A DNA stretch of 64,000 bases from Crocinitomicaceae bacterium (lineage in GTDB: Bacteria > Bacteroidota > Bacteroidia > Flavobacteriales_D > Crocinitomicaceae). Of the stretch, positions 1 to 9,595 are shown one piece after another. The DNA is taken from positions 108,271-172,270 of the forward strand of contig JAHEMR010000034.1 of NCBI GenBank assembly GCA_024643545.1, given 5' to 3'. The notes under the pieces are model-generated. The model had not been told where the DNA came from. It worked only from the letters and a program-made list of their open reading frames with translations, and made no database searches. The translations under genes were made by a program, and so were the position numbers. How positions within the stretch are numbered: position 1 is the first letter of the stretch; every line of letters begins with the position of its first letter.

Positions 1-1964
1 TTTACGGCGCAACCGAACAAGCCATTGAACACGCCATTTACTACACACTTGAGCATTCGTTCGGTATTCGCTTTTATAGTGCCGAAGAAACGTTTATTCC
101 AAAATTGGAACGCATCAAACCCTTACCATTTACAGTATATGAACAAGTCCCAGCATTCGAATACCGTGAGGTTTTCTACGGTGAAGCGCGACGTGCGGGC
201 TACGCAGAATCCTTCTTTTTAACGGATGAACAAGGAACAGGAAGCTTTGAAAGACATCCAGGCTGGGGACTTTGGGTGCATACTTTACACCGATTATTAC
301 CACCTGAAACCTATTTTGAGAAACATCCGGAATACTATGCTTTACGCAATGGCATTCGAATGAAGGACCAACTTTGCTTGAGTAATCCAGAAGTACTTTC
401 TCATGTGAGCAACGCACTTCAACTAGAAGTAAACAAACATCCCAATGAAAAATATTGGAGTGTCAGTCAAATGGACAATTACAACTTTTGCGAATGCGAA
501 AAGTGTGCTCACATCGACGAAGAAGAAGGGTCACATTCCGGTTCCATCATTCGTTTTGTCAATGAAATAGCGAAACTCTTTCCGGATAAAGTCATTTCCA
601 CCTTAGCCTATCAATATTCCCGCACAGCACCAAAAGTGACTAAACCACTTCCAAACGTGAACATCATGCTTTGTACGATTGAGGAAAATAGAGCGAAATC
701 ACTAACCGGTACCGGATTTGAAAAAGACCTATCCGATTGGGCGAAAATCAGTCAGAATATCCTCATTTGGGATTATGTCATCAACTTCTCTCACATGGTC
801 ATGCCATTCCCCAATTGGCCAACACTGCAAGAAAACATCCAACTTTTTAAGAAATATGGCGTCAACATGCTCTTTGAACAAGGATACAATAATTCTTCTT
901 CTGAAATGCAAGAATTGCGCTGCTTCCTTATTTCCAAATGGATGTGGGATCCGTACATAGACGCGAACACGTTGATGGATAACTTTTTATCGAACTACTA
1001 CGGTGCTGCCGGACCCATCGTTAAAGAAATCCTTAATCAAGAAGTAAGTGAATTGCAAAAAAGTGGGAAAGCACTTACCTTGTATGAACCTCCAATGACG
1101 CACATTAAGGGATATTTGTCTCCTGAAAACCTTCATTGGTACCATAACATGTTTCAAAAAGCGAAAAATCTGGAAGGACTTACAGAAAAACAATTGGAAC
1201 GACTTGACATGGCGCAACAAAGCATGCGCTATGCATCCCTGGAAATTTCAAAATCGCCAGATGCCGGCAAAGACTGGTATTTCTATTCTACGGACAATCC
1301 ATACGATCAAATGCTTACCGACTTTGTTCGACTAGCACTTAAAAATGGACCGAAACTTTTACACGAAATCAAATTGAGTCCAAAGGAATATGAGCAGATC
1401 ACGCGTGATTATTGGAAAAACGGAAAGGTGAAGCACTTGGCTTCGAATGGAACTTTGAAATACCTCAACATTCCAAATAGTGCCTACCAAGATGGCGCAA
1501 AGAAAACCGACGGAAGTTCTATTGATTCCCTGACTTTCATGAGTGGACAACCCTTGATAAATGGCATTAAAGGGACCACAGACTATCAATACAATTGGCA
1601 GGGATGGCAAGGACGAAATGCGGAACTCATCATTGACCTTGGAAAAGTAGATTCTATTTCGAACATTCGCCTGAACTTTTTAGAAAACAACTCCGCTTGG
1701 ATTGTTGGTCCGAAAAGTTTGAACGTACGAATTGCAACGAATTTGACCGATCTTGATGCATCAAATTCCTTTCAAGCATCGATTGAAAATCCAGATGCAG
1801 GAAAACAACTTCCTGCGGGGACGTATCCACTGCAATTAACGCTTCCAAGTAAAACCGCAGGACGCTTTATACATATTCAGGTCATTAATCCGGGAGCATT
1901 GCCTAAATGGCGCGGTGTCGATGGAAATGGTTGGTTATTTATCGATGAAATTGAAATTCACTAA
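1..1964 (+). CDS. DUF4838 glycosidase-like protein, 5' end cut off
   Basis: The reading frame is open to the left window edge (first whole codon at 3), so the start lies outside. The first visible residues (YGATEQAIEHAIYY, then FGIRFYSAEE) look like the N-terminal alpha-glucuronidase-type fold found ahead of DUF4838. The middle carries the DUF4838 region, and the last ~145 codons look like a discoidin/F5-8C carbohydrate-binding domain (INGIKGTTDY, WQGWQGRNAELIIDLGK). By family this is a secreted or surface glycan-active enzyme; the substrate is unknown. The next gene, a GH29 fucosidase, starts directly after the stop codon, so the two are probably co-transcribed and may act on the same fucosylated glycan (inference). 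Confidence 0.8.
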   Translation, partial: YGATEQAIEHAIYYTLEHSFGIRFYSAEETFIPKLERIKPLPFTVYEQVPAFEYREVFYGEARRAGYAESFFLTDEQGTGSFERHPGWGLWVHTLHRLLPPETYFEKHPEYYALRNGIRMKDQLCLSNPEVLSHVSNALQLEVNKHPNEKYWSVSQMDNYNFCECEKCAHIDEEEGSHSGSIIRFVNEIAKLFPDKVISTLAYQYSRTAPKVTKPLPNVNIMLCTIEENRAKSLTGTGFEKDLSDWAKISQNILIWDYVINFSHMVMPFPNWPTLQENIQLFKKYGVNMLFEQGYNNSSSEMQELRCFLISKWMWDPYIDANTLMDNFLSNYYGAAGPIVKEILNQEVSELQKSGKALTLYEPPMTHIKGYLSPENLHWYHNMFQKAKNLEGLTEKQLERLDMAQQSMRYASLEISKSPDAGKDWYFYSTDNPYDQMLTDFVRLALKNGPKLLHEIKLSPKEYEQITRDYWKNGKVKHLASNGTLKYLNIPNSAYQDGAKKTDGSSIDSLTFMSGQPLINGIKGTTDYQYNWQGWQGRNAELIIDLGKVDSISNIRLNFLENNSAWIVGPKSLNVRIATNLTDLDASNSFQASIENPDAGKQLPAGTYPLQLTLPSKTAGRFIHIQVINPGALPKWRGVDGNGWLFIDEIEIH

Positions 1965-3371
1965 ATGAAAACATACGTTACACTTATTCTTTCTAGTTTA
2001 CTTTGGATGAACGTCCAAGCACAAGAACACGAACAGCATTACTTCCCTCCTTCTGATCCGCTCGTTCAAGCGAAACTAGAAACGTGGCAGGACTTCAAAT
2101 TTGGACTATTAATGCACTGGGGAACCTATTCCCAATTGGGCGTCGTGGAATCTTGGAGCATTTGTCCGGAGGATGAAGATTGGTGCATCCGACGTGGACC
2201 CTACAAAAACGATTATTTCGGTTACGTGAAAAACTATGAAAACCTACAAACGACTTTTAATCCTGTTCAATTCCAACCGGAAAAATGGGCGAAAGCAGCG
2301 AAGGATGCAGGAATGAAATACATGGTTTTTACAACCAAACACCACGATGGATTCTGTATGTTTGACTCACAATTTACAGAATACACCGTCGCAAATGAAA
2401 AATGTCCATATTCCACAAATCCGAATGCAAATATTGCCTTAAAAGTATTCGATGCCTTTCGCAAGGAAGGACTTTGGATTGGCGCGTATTTCAGCAAACC
2501 GGATTGGAGCAGCGACGACTATTGGGATCCGACTTTTCCTCCCTACGACCGAAATCCAAATTATGACCTAACCAAGAAACCTAAAAAATGGGCTGGGTTT
2601 GTGCAATTCACCCACAATCAAATCTTGGAATTGATGAAAGATTATGGTAAAATCGATTTACTTTGGCTCGATGGTGGTTGGGTGCAACCAATGACCGCAA
2701 CTTCGCCTCGCTGGGGATACAAACCTGTGAATCAAGACATCAAAATGGATTCTTTGGTTGCGGAGGCACGAAAATTACAACCGGGATTAATCGTGGTGGA
2801 TCGAGCTGTGGAAGGTGCAAATCAAAATTACTTAACTCCGGAGCAACAAATTCCTGCGAAACCCCTTCCCTATCCGTGGGAATCTTGCATGACAATGGCG
2901 AACAGTTGGAGTTACGTACCGAATGATCAGTACAAATCCACCGCGAAAATTTTGGAAAATCTTTGTTTGATCGTTTCACGCGGTGGGAATTACTTGCTCA
3001 ACATCGCGCCAAATGCGCAAGGTGAATGGGATCCCATTGCTTATCAACGTCTCGCTGAAATTGGCAATTGGATGAACGAAAATGGTACAGCGATTTACGG
3101 AACGCATCCGGTTGCACCTTATGAAGTAAAAACCGAACAAGGAACATGGGTCTTCACGGAGAACAACCAATTGGAACTCTTTGCGATTTTTATTCCTGTT
3201 GATTTCGAAGTAATGTTTGTGGAACTTCCAGTCAATCAATTAAACTTAAGTGGTAAAAAGAACGTCACAGCACTTGGTTCATCTGCACATTATAAATTGA
3301 AAAAGTCCTCAGCGAACGTACTTTCATACGACCACAAAGGACTTCCTCAAGTTTGGAAAATATCCAAGTAA
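1965..3371 (+). CDS. GH29 alpha-L-fucosidase, secreted
   Basis: A 468-residue protein with a signal peptide (residues 1-19, ending NVQA) and a GH29 catalytic domain. Visible GH29 features are FGLLMHWGTYS near residue 46, the KHHDGF substrate-binding motif near 125-130, and LLWLDGGW with the expected catalytic nucleophile Asp236. It should release terminal L-fucose from glycans in the periplasm or outside the cell. The ATG follows the TAA of the upstream DUF4838 gene with no gap, which indicates translational coupling and a glycan-utilisation operon cut by the left edge. Its 3' end faces the RND permease gene with only a 6-bp gap and no visible hairpin terminator. Confidence 0.9.
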   Translation: MKTYVTLILSSLLWMNVQAQEHEQHYFPPSDPLVQAKLETWQDFKFGLLMHWGTYSQLGVVESWSICPEDEDWCIRRGPYKNDYFGYVKNYENLQTTFNPVQFQPEKWAKAAKDAGMKYMVFTTKHHDGFCMFDSQFTEYTVANEKCPYSTNPNANIALKVFDAFRKEGLWIGAYFSKPDWSSDDYWDPTFPPYDRNPNYDLTKKPKKWAGFVQFTHNQILELMKDYGKIDLLWLDGGWVQPMTATSPRWGYKPVNQDIKMDSLVAEARKLQPGLIVVDRAVEGANQNYLTPEQQIPAKPLPYPWESCMTMANSWSYVPNDQYKSTAKILENLCLIVSRGGNYLLNIAPNAQGEWDPIAYQRLAEIGNWMNENGTAIYGTHPVAPYEVKTEQGTWVFTENNQLELFAIFIPVDFEVMFVELPVNQLNLSGKKNVTALGSSAHYKLKKSSANVLSYDHKGLPQVWKISK

Positions 3372-3377
3372 ATCAGT

Positions 3378-6300
3378 CTAATGCGCGCTGTGCTCTTTCA
3401 ACATAGCTGCGACATCTAATCCTTCTTTGCGAATAATTTTCAATTGCGCTTTTCCTTCTTTGTTTTTGATGTCCCTTTTGAATACATCGAAAATCATGTA
3501 AACCGATGGAACTACGACAAGTGTTAAAATCATTGAACTCGTCAATCCGCCAATCAATACCCAAGCCAGACCACTTTTCCATTCAGCTCCTGGACCATGC
3601 GCCATGGCAATGGGCATCATACCCGTAATCATGGAAAGAGTCGTCATCAAGATTGGACGCAAACGCGTTTTTCCGGAAGCAATCAATGCTTCAACAGTAT
3701 TTCTACCTTCTGCTTTCAATTGATTCGCAAAATCGACAATCAAGATGGCATTCTTAGCAACGAGTCCAATCAACATAATCATTCCCAACATCGAGAATAT
3801 ACTCAAGGGTTGCATCGATAAAGCCAGCGCCAATAAAGCTCCAACTACTGCCACCGGAATCGAGAACAAGACAACGAATGGATACACATAGGAATCGTAC
3901 AATGCAACCATGATCAAATACACGAACAAAATCGAAGCTATCAAGGCAAATCCTAAATTCGCGAAAGCCTCACCCATGTTTTTCGAGTTACCTTCGAAAC
4001 TCACCACTACCGAACTTGGATAGTTTTTCTTTTTCATGAATTTGGTCATTTCACCAGTTACTGTCCCACTAGAAACACCTAAAACTTGCGATGAAATCGT
4101 AATGGACGGCACCCGGTTTTTGCGCTCCAATTTCGTTGAACCTGTTGACCTACCAATAGATGCAAACTGGTCCAAGCGGATGTTTTCTCCGCGGTTATTG
4201 ATAAAAATCAAACCTGCCAAATCACCTTCGTTTCTGCGGTCAAAATTGTCGTACATTACATTGATATCGTAATCTTTTCCTTTGTCAGTGTACGATGCTT
4301 TGCTGTTACCTGAAAATGCTGCTTGCATGGTCATCCCTACCACATCCATACTTAATCCAAGTTCCGCCATTTTCTCTCGGTTGATGTCCACGCTAATCTC
4401 TGGATTTCCTGTCTCAATAGACATTTTCACCTCCGCGGTTCCTTTGATGGACTTCAATTTATCGATTAATTCGTTCGTGATTTGGAAATTTTGATTCAAA
4501 TCATTTCCGGTAACTGCCATTTGAACAGGCGCTTGATTGGCTCCACCAGTAATACTCACCGCGGCAGAACTGACCTTTACACCAGGAAGGATTTTCTCCA
4601 ACTCCAATTTCATGTATTGTGCGTAGATGCTTGACTCCACTTCCCGTTGTTCACGCGGAACAAGTTTGACGTTTATTTCCGCTTTATTGTTGGTTGAATT
4701 ACTTCCTCCGATTGCGTTCGATGCCGTTCCAATACTTGAAAAAACATTTTTAACATCTGCATTTTTGAATAAATGCTCTTCTGCTTTTTGCACGGCATCA
4801 TTTGTTTGCGCTAAGGTTGCGTTCTGCGCTAGTTCAAGGTTCACGATAAACTCGCTTGTATCTCCTTGACTCACGAATTCCGTTCCAATGTAGCCTTTTC
4901 CAACCAACATGAAGGAAGCTATCACCACGACAATAGTCCCAAGTATCACGTACCGTTTTTTTCCAAGCGCGTAAGCTAAAATGTGTCCGTACGTATCGGT
5001 AAGATTCGTAATAAATCGTTCAAATAGCAGAATAAAACGTCCGAACAATGTTTTATTCGTGATTTCTTCTTTGCGCGCCATGCGAGAAGCTAAAAGCGGC
5101 GTTAAGGTAAAAGAAACAAATAAACTCATCAAGGTGGACAATACAATCACCACGGAGAATTGCGATAGCAAGTTTGATATTATCCCACCAACAAGTGTTA
5201 ACGGCAAGAAAACCACGACGTCCACCAAGGTAATTCCTAGTGCAGTGAATCCGATTTCTTTTCGTCCTTTGATGGACGCAGTTATTCGATCTTGTCCGAG
5301 CTCAAGGTGTCTGTAAATGTTTTCTAAGACCACAATCGAGTCATCTACAAGGATTCCCACAACTAATGAAATCGCTAACAACGTCATTAAGTTCAAAGAA
5401 TAGCCCAACAAGAACATGGCAACGAATACCGAAATCAACGAAGCCGGAATCGCAATCATGACAATTAGTGCATTTCGAATGCTATGCAAGAACAACAACA
5501 TACAAAGTGCCACAATAAAAATCGCTAGTCCTAGGTCATACATTACTGCATTGGCAGCAGCTAAGGTAAAATCGGATGAATCCGAAGCAATATCAAAAGT
5601 TAAGTTTTTCGCTTTGTAAGTCGTTTCGAGGTTCTTGATTTCCTTTTTCACGAGTTTACTTAACTCAACGGCATTGGCATCGTTTTGCTTAATGATTAAT
5701 AAGCCAATTGAATTTCTTCCGTTAATACGACTAAAGGTTTTAATTTCTTTCGTTCCATCAAGAATTGTTGCCACCTCAAACAAACGAATCTTGGAACCTG
5801 TATTTTTATCGATTCCAACGGGCAAGTTACGAATGTCGTCAAGGGATTGGTATTTCCCTTTTAACTTGATGACCGTTTGCGTGTTATCATTGGTCAATTT
5901 TCCAGTAGGAAACTCCAAATTCGCATTCTTCACCGCTTGACTAATTTGTAAAATGGACAAATTGTACAATTCCGCTTGACGTCGATTAATGTTGATGTTA
6001 ATCATGCGTTCTTCACCACCAACTATTGAGATTTGTGCGGCTCCTTTGACACGACCAAGTAACGGTTTGATTTCATCTTTTACCAAAGAATACAATTCAC
6101 TAGGCGGCATTTTTGCCGTTACACCCAGACGCATGATTGGCGCTTCATCAAAAGAGAATTTCCCCAAGGATGGAGATTGCACATCATCTGGTAAGCGCGA
6201 AAGAATCGCATTTACTTTGCGCTGTGCATCTTGGATCGCCTGATTCGCATCGGAATCTGGTTTCAACATCAATACCACCGAGGAAACACCTTCCATGGAA

Positions 6301-6548
6301 GTAGATTTAATCTCATCCAAATTTTCCAAATTGGACAAGGCATCTTCCAACACTTTCGTCACTGAGTTCTCTACCTCGGTTGGCGATGCACCCGGATAAA
6401 CTGTTGTGACACTCACCACAGGAATGGAAAACTTGGGCATTAACTCGTAATTCAGCTTTGAATAACTGAGTAGACCAAGAAATCCTAATACTGAGAAGAT
6501 CACCACGATGAGTGATGGTCTTTTTATCGCTAATTCCGTAATTGACAT
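3378..6548 (-). CDS. RND efflux permease, HAE1/AcrB type
   Basis: A 1056-residue inner-membrane pump of the usual AcrB size. The N-terminal segment ITELAIKRPSLIVVIFSVLGF is the first membrane helix; two periplasmic domains alternate with two six-helix bundles. The proton-relay residues are visible: the Asp pair in LVVGILVDDSIVVLENI (TM4) and Lys in GLVAKNAILIVDFANQ (TM10). It should use the proton gradient to export hydrophobic compounds or toxicants through the adaptor and TolC-like partners encoded directly upstream. It is last in the regulator-TolC-adaptor-permease operon, with an 8-bp gap to the adaptor gene. The substrate cannot be read from sequence; the family is HAE1 (drug-type) rather than CusA-like. 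Confidence 0.95.
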   Translation of the reverse strand: MSITELAIKRPSLIVVIFSVLGFLGLLSYSKLNYELMPKFSIPVVSVTTVYPGASPTEVENSVTKVLEDALSNLENLDEIKSTSMEGVSSVVLMLKPDSDANQAIQDAQRKVNAILSRLPDDVQSPSLGKFSFDEAPIMRLGVTAKMPPSELYSLVKDEIKPLLGRVKGAAQISIVGGEERMINININRRQAELYNLSILQISQAVKNANLEFPTGKLTNDNTQTVIKLKGKYQSLDDIRNLPVGIDKNTGSKIRLFEVATILDGTKEIKTFSRINGRNSIGLLIIKQNDANAVELSKLVKKEIKNLETTYKAKNLTFDIASDSSDFTLAAANAVMYDLGLAIFIVALCMLLFLHSIRNALIVMIAIPASLISVFVAMFLLGYSLNLMTLLAISLVVGILVDDSIVVLENIYRHLELGQDRITASIKGRKEIGFTALGITLVDVVVFLPLTLVGGIISNLLSQFSVVIVLSTLMSLFVSFTLTPLLASRMARKEEITNKTLFGRFILLFERFITNLTDTYGHILAYALGKKRYVILGTIVVVIASFMLVGKGYIGTEFVSQGDTSEFIVNLELAQNATLAQTNDAVQKAEEHLFKNADVKNVFSSIGTASNAIGGSNSTNNKAEINVKLVPREQREVESSIYAQYMKLELEKILPGVKVSSAAVSITGGANQAPVQMAVTGNDLNQNFQITNELIDKLKSIKGTAEVKMSIETGNPEISVDINREKMAELGLSMDVVGMTMQAAFSGNSKASYTDKGKDYDINVMYDNFDRRNEGDLAGLIFINNRGENIRLDQFASIGRSTGSTKLERKNRVPSITISSQVLGVSSGTVTGEMTKFMKKKNYPSSVVVSFEGNSKNMGEAFANLGFALIASILFVYLIMVALYDSYVYPFVVLFSIPVAVVGALLALALSMQPLSIFSMLGMIMLIGLVAKNAILIVDFANQLKAEGRNTVEALIASGKTRLRPILMTTLSMITGMMPIAMAHGPGAEWKSGLAWVLIGGLTSSMILTLVVVPSVYMIFDVFKRDIKNKEGKAQLKIIRKEGLDVAAMLKEHSAH

Positions 6549-6556
6549 GGACTTTC

Positions 6557-7624
6557 TTATTTAATGATTTCAACTTTCGATCCATCCGCAATGTTCAATT
6601 GTCCTGTACGAACAACCGCATCTGCTTTCGTTAATCCACCCAACACTTCTACATAATCTCCCTGTATGTAACCCGTTTGAATGCTGCGTTTAACAGCAAC
6701 ATTGTTGACAATCACATATACTTGTGGATCTTGTAATCCACCAACGATACACTGGATTGGCAACATCATTGCTTGACGTTCCTCAGACATCTCAAAAGAA
6801 ACAACACCCGTCATTCCAGCCTTCAACGGTTCTTTTGCACTATTGGCTAGTTCAATTTCCACCGAATAATTTCTGGAGGCATCCGCTTTCGAAGCGATGT
6901 AGGTGATTTTACCATTTCGCGGTGACATTGGATACAAATCTGGTTTCACACTGATGTTTTGTCCAACTTTAAATCGTACCACATCGCGATCCAACAAAGA
7001 GGCTTTCATTTTCAAACTGGAAATATCCAATATTTCAGCGATGCTCGCTCCAGGTGAAACAAATGATCCTACCTCCAAGGACAATTTATTAACGACACCT
7101 GAAATAGGAGAAACAATTTTTGTTGCTATTAGTTGACGTTTCAAGGTTGCTAAACGTGCTTCAGCACTTTTTACTTGCATTTTCAGGTCTTCAATTTGCT
7201 GCTTGGTAGCTGCATTTCCCGCAAACATGCCTTCGAATTTCGTTAAGTCTGATTTCGCTTTTTCCCAAGTCGCATTCGCTAGATCCAAATCAATCAACAA
7301 TTGCTCATCATCGATTTTAGCGATTTGTTGTCCTTTGGTAACTGCTTGCCCTTCACGAATAGAGACTTGAACGATTCGCCCAGATTGCTCAGACAAGAAA
7401 TTCAATGAATGATTTGGATTAAATACACCGTTCACCTCAATCAATTGATTCAATAATTGAGCTTTTGCTTGTACAATCGTCACTGGAAATATTACTGTTT
7501 TTGTTTCAGCAATGGACGCTTTTTCCTCCATAACCTTTTTGTTACTAGATAATTTCCAAGCGACAACTGCGATTAAAAGAATGGAAATGATGGTTGGGAC
7601 GGCTATTTTTCTGATTTTTTTCAT
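6557..7624 (-). CDS. RND periplasmic adaptor (membrane fusion protein)
   Basis: A 355-residue HlyD/AcrA-type adaptor. It has an N-terminal membrane anchor (residues ~8-26), a lipoyl-like half motif around SIREGQAVTKGQQIAKIDDEQ, an alpha-hairpin (ATWEKAKSDLTKFEGMFAGN to LATLKRQL), the second lipoyl half around IVSPISGVVNKLSLEVGSFV, then beta-barrel and membrane-proximal domains. It bridges the permease and the outer-membrane channel. The short hairpin and overall length are typical of Bacteroidota adaptors. It sits between the TolC and permease genes with gaps of 8 bp each, so expression as one unit is almost certain. Confidence 0.93.
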   Translation of the reverse strand: MKKIRKIAVPTIISILLIAVVAWKLSSNKKVMEEKASIAETKTVIFPVTIVQAKAQLLNQLIEVNGVFNPNHSLNFLSEQSGRIVQVSIREGQAVTKGQQIAKIDDEQLLIDLDLANATWEKAKSDLTKFEGMFAGNAATKQQIEDLKMQVKSAEARLATLKRQLIATKIVSPISGVVNKLSLEVGSFVSPGASIAEILDISSLKMKASLLDRDVVRFKVGQNISVKPDLYPMSPRNGKITYIASKADASRNYSVEIELANSAKEPLKAGMTGVVSFEMSEERQAMMLPIQCIVGGLQDPQVYVIVNNVAVKRSIQTGYIQGDYVEVLGGLTKADAVVRTGQLNIADGSKVEIIK

Positions 7625-7632
7625 GGGATTGA

Positions 7633-8988
7633 CTATTTAATAATTGACTTAATGTTTCCTGCTGCTTTTAATGCTTCCAACTCCGCCATTCGGATTTGGG
7701 CAACAGATCGCAAATAATTGGTTTGTGCTTCCTTTAAGCTTGTTTCAGCATTCAATAATTCTGCAGTGCTGATAATTCCTGATTGGTACTGTAACATGGT
7801 CGTTTGATAGATTGCTTCCGCCAATTGTAAGTTATTGCGTTGTGTTTCCATTGCTCCCAAACTGACATTCAACTTCGTTTCCATGTTTTTAAGTTGAAAA
7901 TTCAAGGTGTTTTTGAGTTGTTCCTCATCCAACAAGCTTTGTTTTTGTTGAATACTCAATTGTTGAATTTTAGCATGCTTGGTAAATCCATCAAAAATGG
8001 GCACGTTCATATTAATGGACAGTACAGCGTTTGGATACCAAGTCGTTGCACTGCTCAAAAAATCCAATTGATTTCGTTGTGCTTGGTATCCATAACGAAA
8101 ACCCAAAGACAAACTTGGTAAATACCCTGCCTTCAATTGATTGATATTGATTGTGTTCATACGGCGTTGTGCCATCAAGATTTGAAAATCGAGGTTAGTT
8201 GTCACGTCCATTTTGGTTGCAATGGAAGATGCCACTTTTTCCTGTTCAATATTGGTAGAAAGTTGAATGGTTTCATCCAACGGATACGCCATCACGTATT
8301 TCAAGTACACCAATTGTTGCTGGTAATTCAATTCAATATTGCTCAATTCAGTTTCCAAATTTGTGCGGTTCACTTTCAATTTGTCGTAGTCTAATTGCTT
8401 AGCAAAACCAAGATCCAATTGAACTTTGGTGATTTTCAATAAACTATCTAGTTTTTTCACATTGGCCAAAACAATCTCCTTTTGAAGTCCAATTAACTGC
8501 ACATTGTAATAAGCGATGGCAACATCGAATATGACTTGTTCTTCGCTTTTGTTCACTGATAATTGCGTAATGGTTTGCAATTCTTTGTTCGCGCTCAACC
8601 CAGTAATGAGTGACTGATCGTATATCACTTGGGAAGCATCAATGAATCCATTCACCGTATACTTTGTACCGAATTTCACCGCTACATCTTGTCCGGGCTG
8701 ACCAAAAACGGCTCCAGGAATAATGTTTGTCGCCAACTTCAGGTTATTGTTTACACCTCCCGATGCACGGACTTGAGGTAAATACAAAGCAAAGGCTTCA
8801 TTAAATCGTTGTTCGTTTTTATCCAATTCCAATTTGGATTTTTGGATGTTTACTTGATGTGCGACACCGTATACAACGGCATCTTGCAGCGTAAACGATG
8901 TCCCTTGTTGACCGTAAACCAAAGCGCCAAAAAAGGCACAAATGAGTGTCAGTGTAAACCGTTTTACTTGGGAGAATTTGTGTTTCAT
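7633..8988 (-). CDS. TolC-family outer-membrane channel
   Basis: A 451-residue protein with signal peptide (ending ALVYGQ) and the two long heptad-rich repeats of the outer-membrane efflux protein family, e.g. around LQLAEAIYQTTMLQYQSGI and SLKEAQTNYLRSVAQIRMAE near the C terminus. It should form the trimeric outer-membrane exit duct for the neighbouring RND pump. It lies first of the three pump genes, 3 bp after the regulator gene, so the operon reads regulator, channel, adaptor, permease. Confidence 0.93.
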   Translation of the reverse strand: MKHKFSQVKRFTLTLICAFFGALVYGQQGTSFTLQDAVVYGVAHQVNIQKSKLELDKNEQRFNEAFALYLPQVRASGGVNNNLKLATNIIPGAVFGQPGQDVAVKFGTKYTVNGFIDASQVIYDQSLITGLSANKELQTITQLSVNKSEEQVIFDVAIAYYNVQLIGLQKEIVLANVKKLDSLLKITKVQLDLGFAKQLDYDKLKVNRTNLETELSNIELNYQQQLVYLKYVMAYPLDETIQLSTNIEQEKVASSIATKMDVTTNLDFQILMAQRRMNTININQLKAGYLPSLSLGFRYGYQAQRNQLDFLSSATTWYPNAVLSINMNVPIFDGFTKHAKIQQLSIQQKQSLLDEEQLKNTLNFQLKNMETKLNVSLGAMETQRNNLQLAEAIYQTTMLQYQSGIISTAELLNAETSLKEAQTNYLRSVAQIRMAELEALKAAGNIKSIIK

Positions 8989-8991
8989 TTC

Positions 8992-9468
8992 CTAGTTGTT
9001 TTCTATGTATTGTTGCTTATTCCATTTATCAAAAACTTGAACCAATTCCACTTGCATGAAATCAATAAACGAAATGACATTTCGCAAATCTTGGTTAAAA
9101 TCCTCTGTTTTGCTCGTTCGTACTGCTAAAATTTCTTTTAGCAATTCATTTACGCTCAAGAGCTTATGCAAACCGTCCTTAGCGTTCGAATTCCAATTTT
9201 TTAATTGATGTTTAAAATACCGTTTGCGATCGCCGGGAATGGTAATTGACTCTACTTTATTACGTAAAACCAAGGTGTTTAACGCGGTACTTACTGCGCT
9301 TTTACTCGTATTCAAGGTTTCGCGAATTTCATCGAATGTCAATTCCGTGCGGTCAGAAACCAAGAGTAAAGCAAGAATTCGGGACTCCGTTGGTGGCATC
9401 CCCGCTCTTACCTGAAAAACACTCATTTTCTGAATGATTTCTAATTGTTCCGAACTTAATTCAATCAT
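8992..9468 (-). CDS. GbsR/MarR-type winged-helix regulator of the efflux operon
   Basis: A 158-residue DNA-binding protein. A winged helix-turn-helix is visible (ELTFDEIRETLNTSKSAVST, then LVLRNKVESITIPGDRKRYF), followed by a helical C-terminal dimerisation region. The fold and N-terminal layout match the GbsR branch of MarR-like regulators. I chose the ATG at 9468 (MIELSSEQ): an in-frame start at 9498 would lie upstream of the promoter -7 box at 9488-9495. It leads the RND operon and has a 26-bp perfect inverted repeat just upstream, so ligand-relieved autorepression is the likely mode (inference). Confidence 0.85.
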   Translation of the reverse strand: MIELSSEQLEIIQKMSVFQVRAGMPPTESRILALLLVSDRTELTFDEIRETLNTSKSAVSTALNTLVLRNKVESITIPGDRKRYFKHQLKNWNSNAKDGLHKLLSVNELLKEILAVRTSKTEDFNQDLRNVISFIDFMQVELVQVFDKWNKQQYIENN

Positions 9469-9487
9469 ACTTGTCTCATTTCGGGTG

Positions 9488-9495
9488 CAAAGGTA
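9488..9495 (-). promoter_or_regulatory. -7 box of the RND efflux operon
   Basis: Reading the minus strand gives TACCTTTG, an exact match to the Bacteroidota -7 consensus TAnnTTTG. It is 20 bp before the chosen regulator start. No well-spaced TTTG -33 element is obvious; the inverted repeat occupies that zone. Confidence 0.65.
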
Positions 9496-9504
9496 CAATG
9501 TTCT

Positions 9505-9530
9505 TTTGGTTCTGAATTAAAAGAACCAAA
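9505..9530. promoter_or_regulatory. Perfect palindrome, probable operator of the GbsR/MarR regulator
   Basis: TTTGGTTCT (9505-9513), an 8-bp spacer, then AGAACCAAA (9522-9530): 9 of 9 bases are complementary. It sits 10 bp upstream of the -7 box of the efflux operon, where bound protein would block RNA polymerase. GbsR/MarR proteins bind such palindromes as dimers. The divergent methyltransferase gene at 9596 could also be affected. Confidence 0.6.
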
Positions 9531-9595
9531 CTTTTTTTTGTGTTTTTAACAGAAATGAAACAAGCTACAACTGAACAATCCCTTATTTTTACTTT

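Noticed and set aside
3378..6548. Several plus-strand open frames of 60-110 codons inside the RND permease gene
   Set aside because: They lie wholly opposite a 1056-residue gene with clear family motifs and show no motif of their own.
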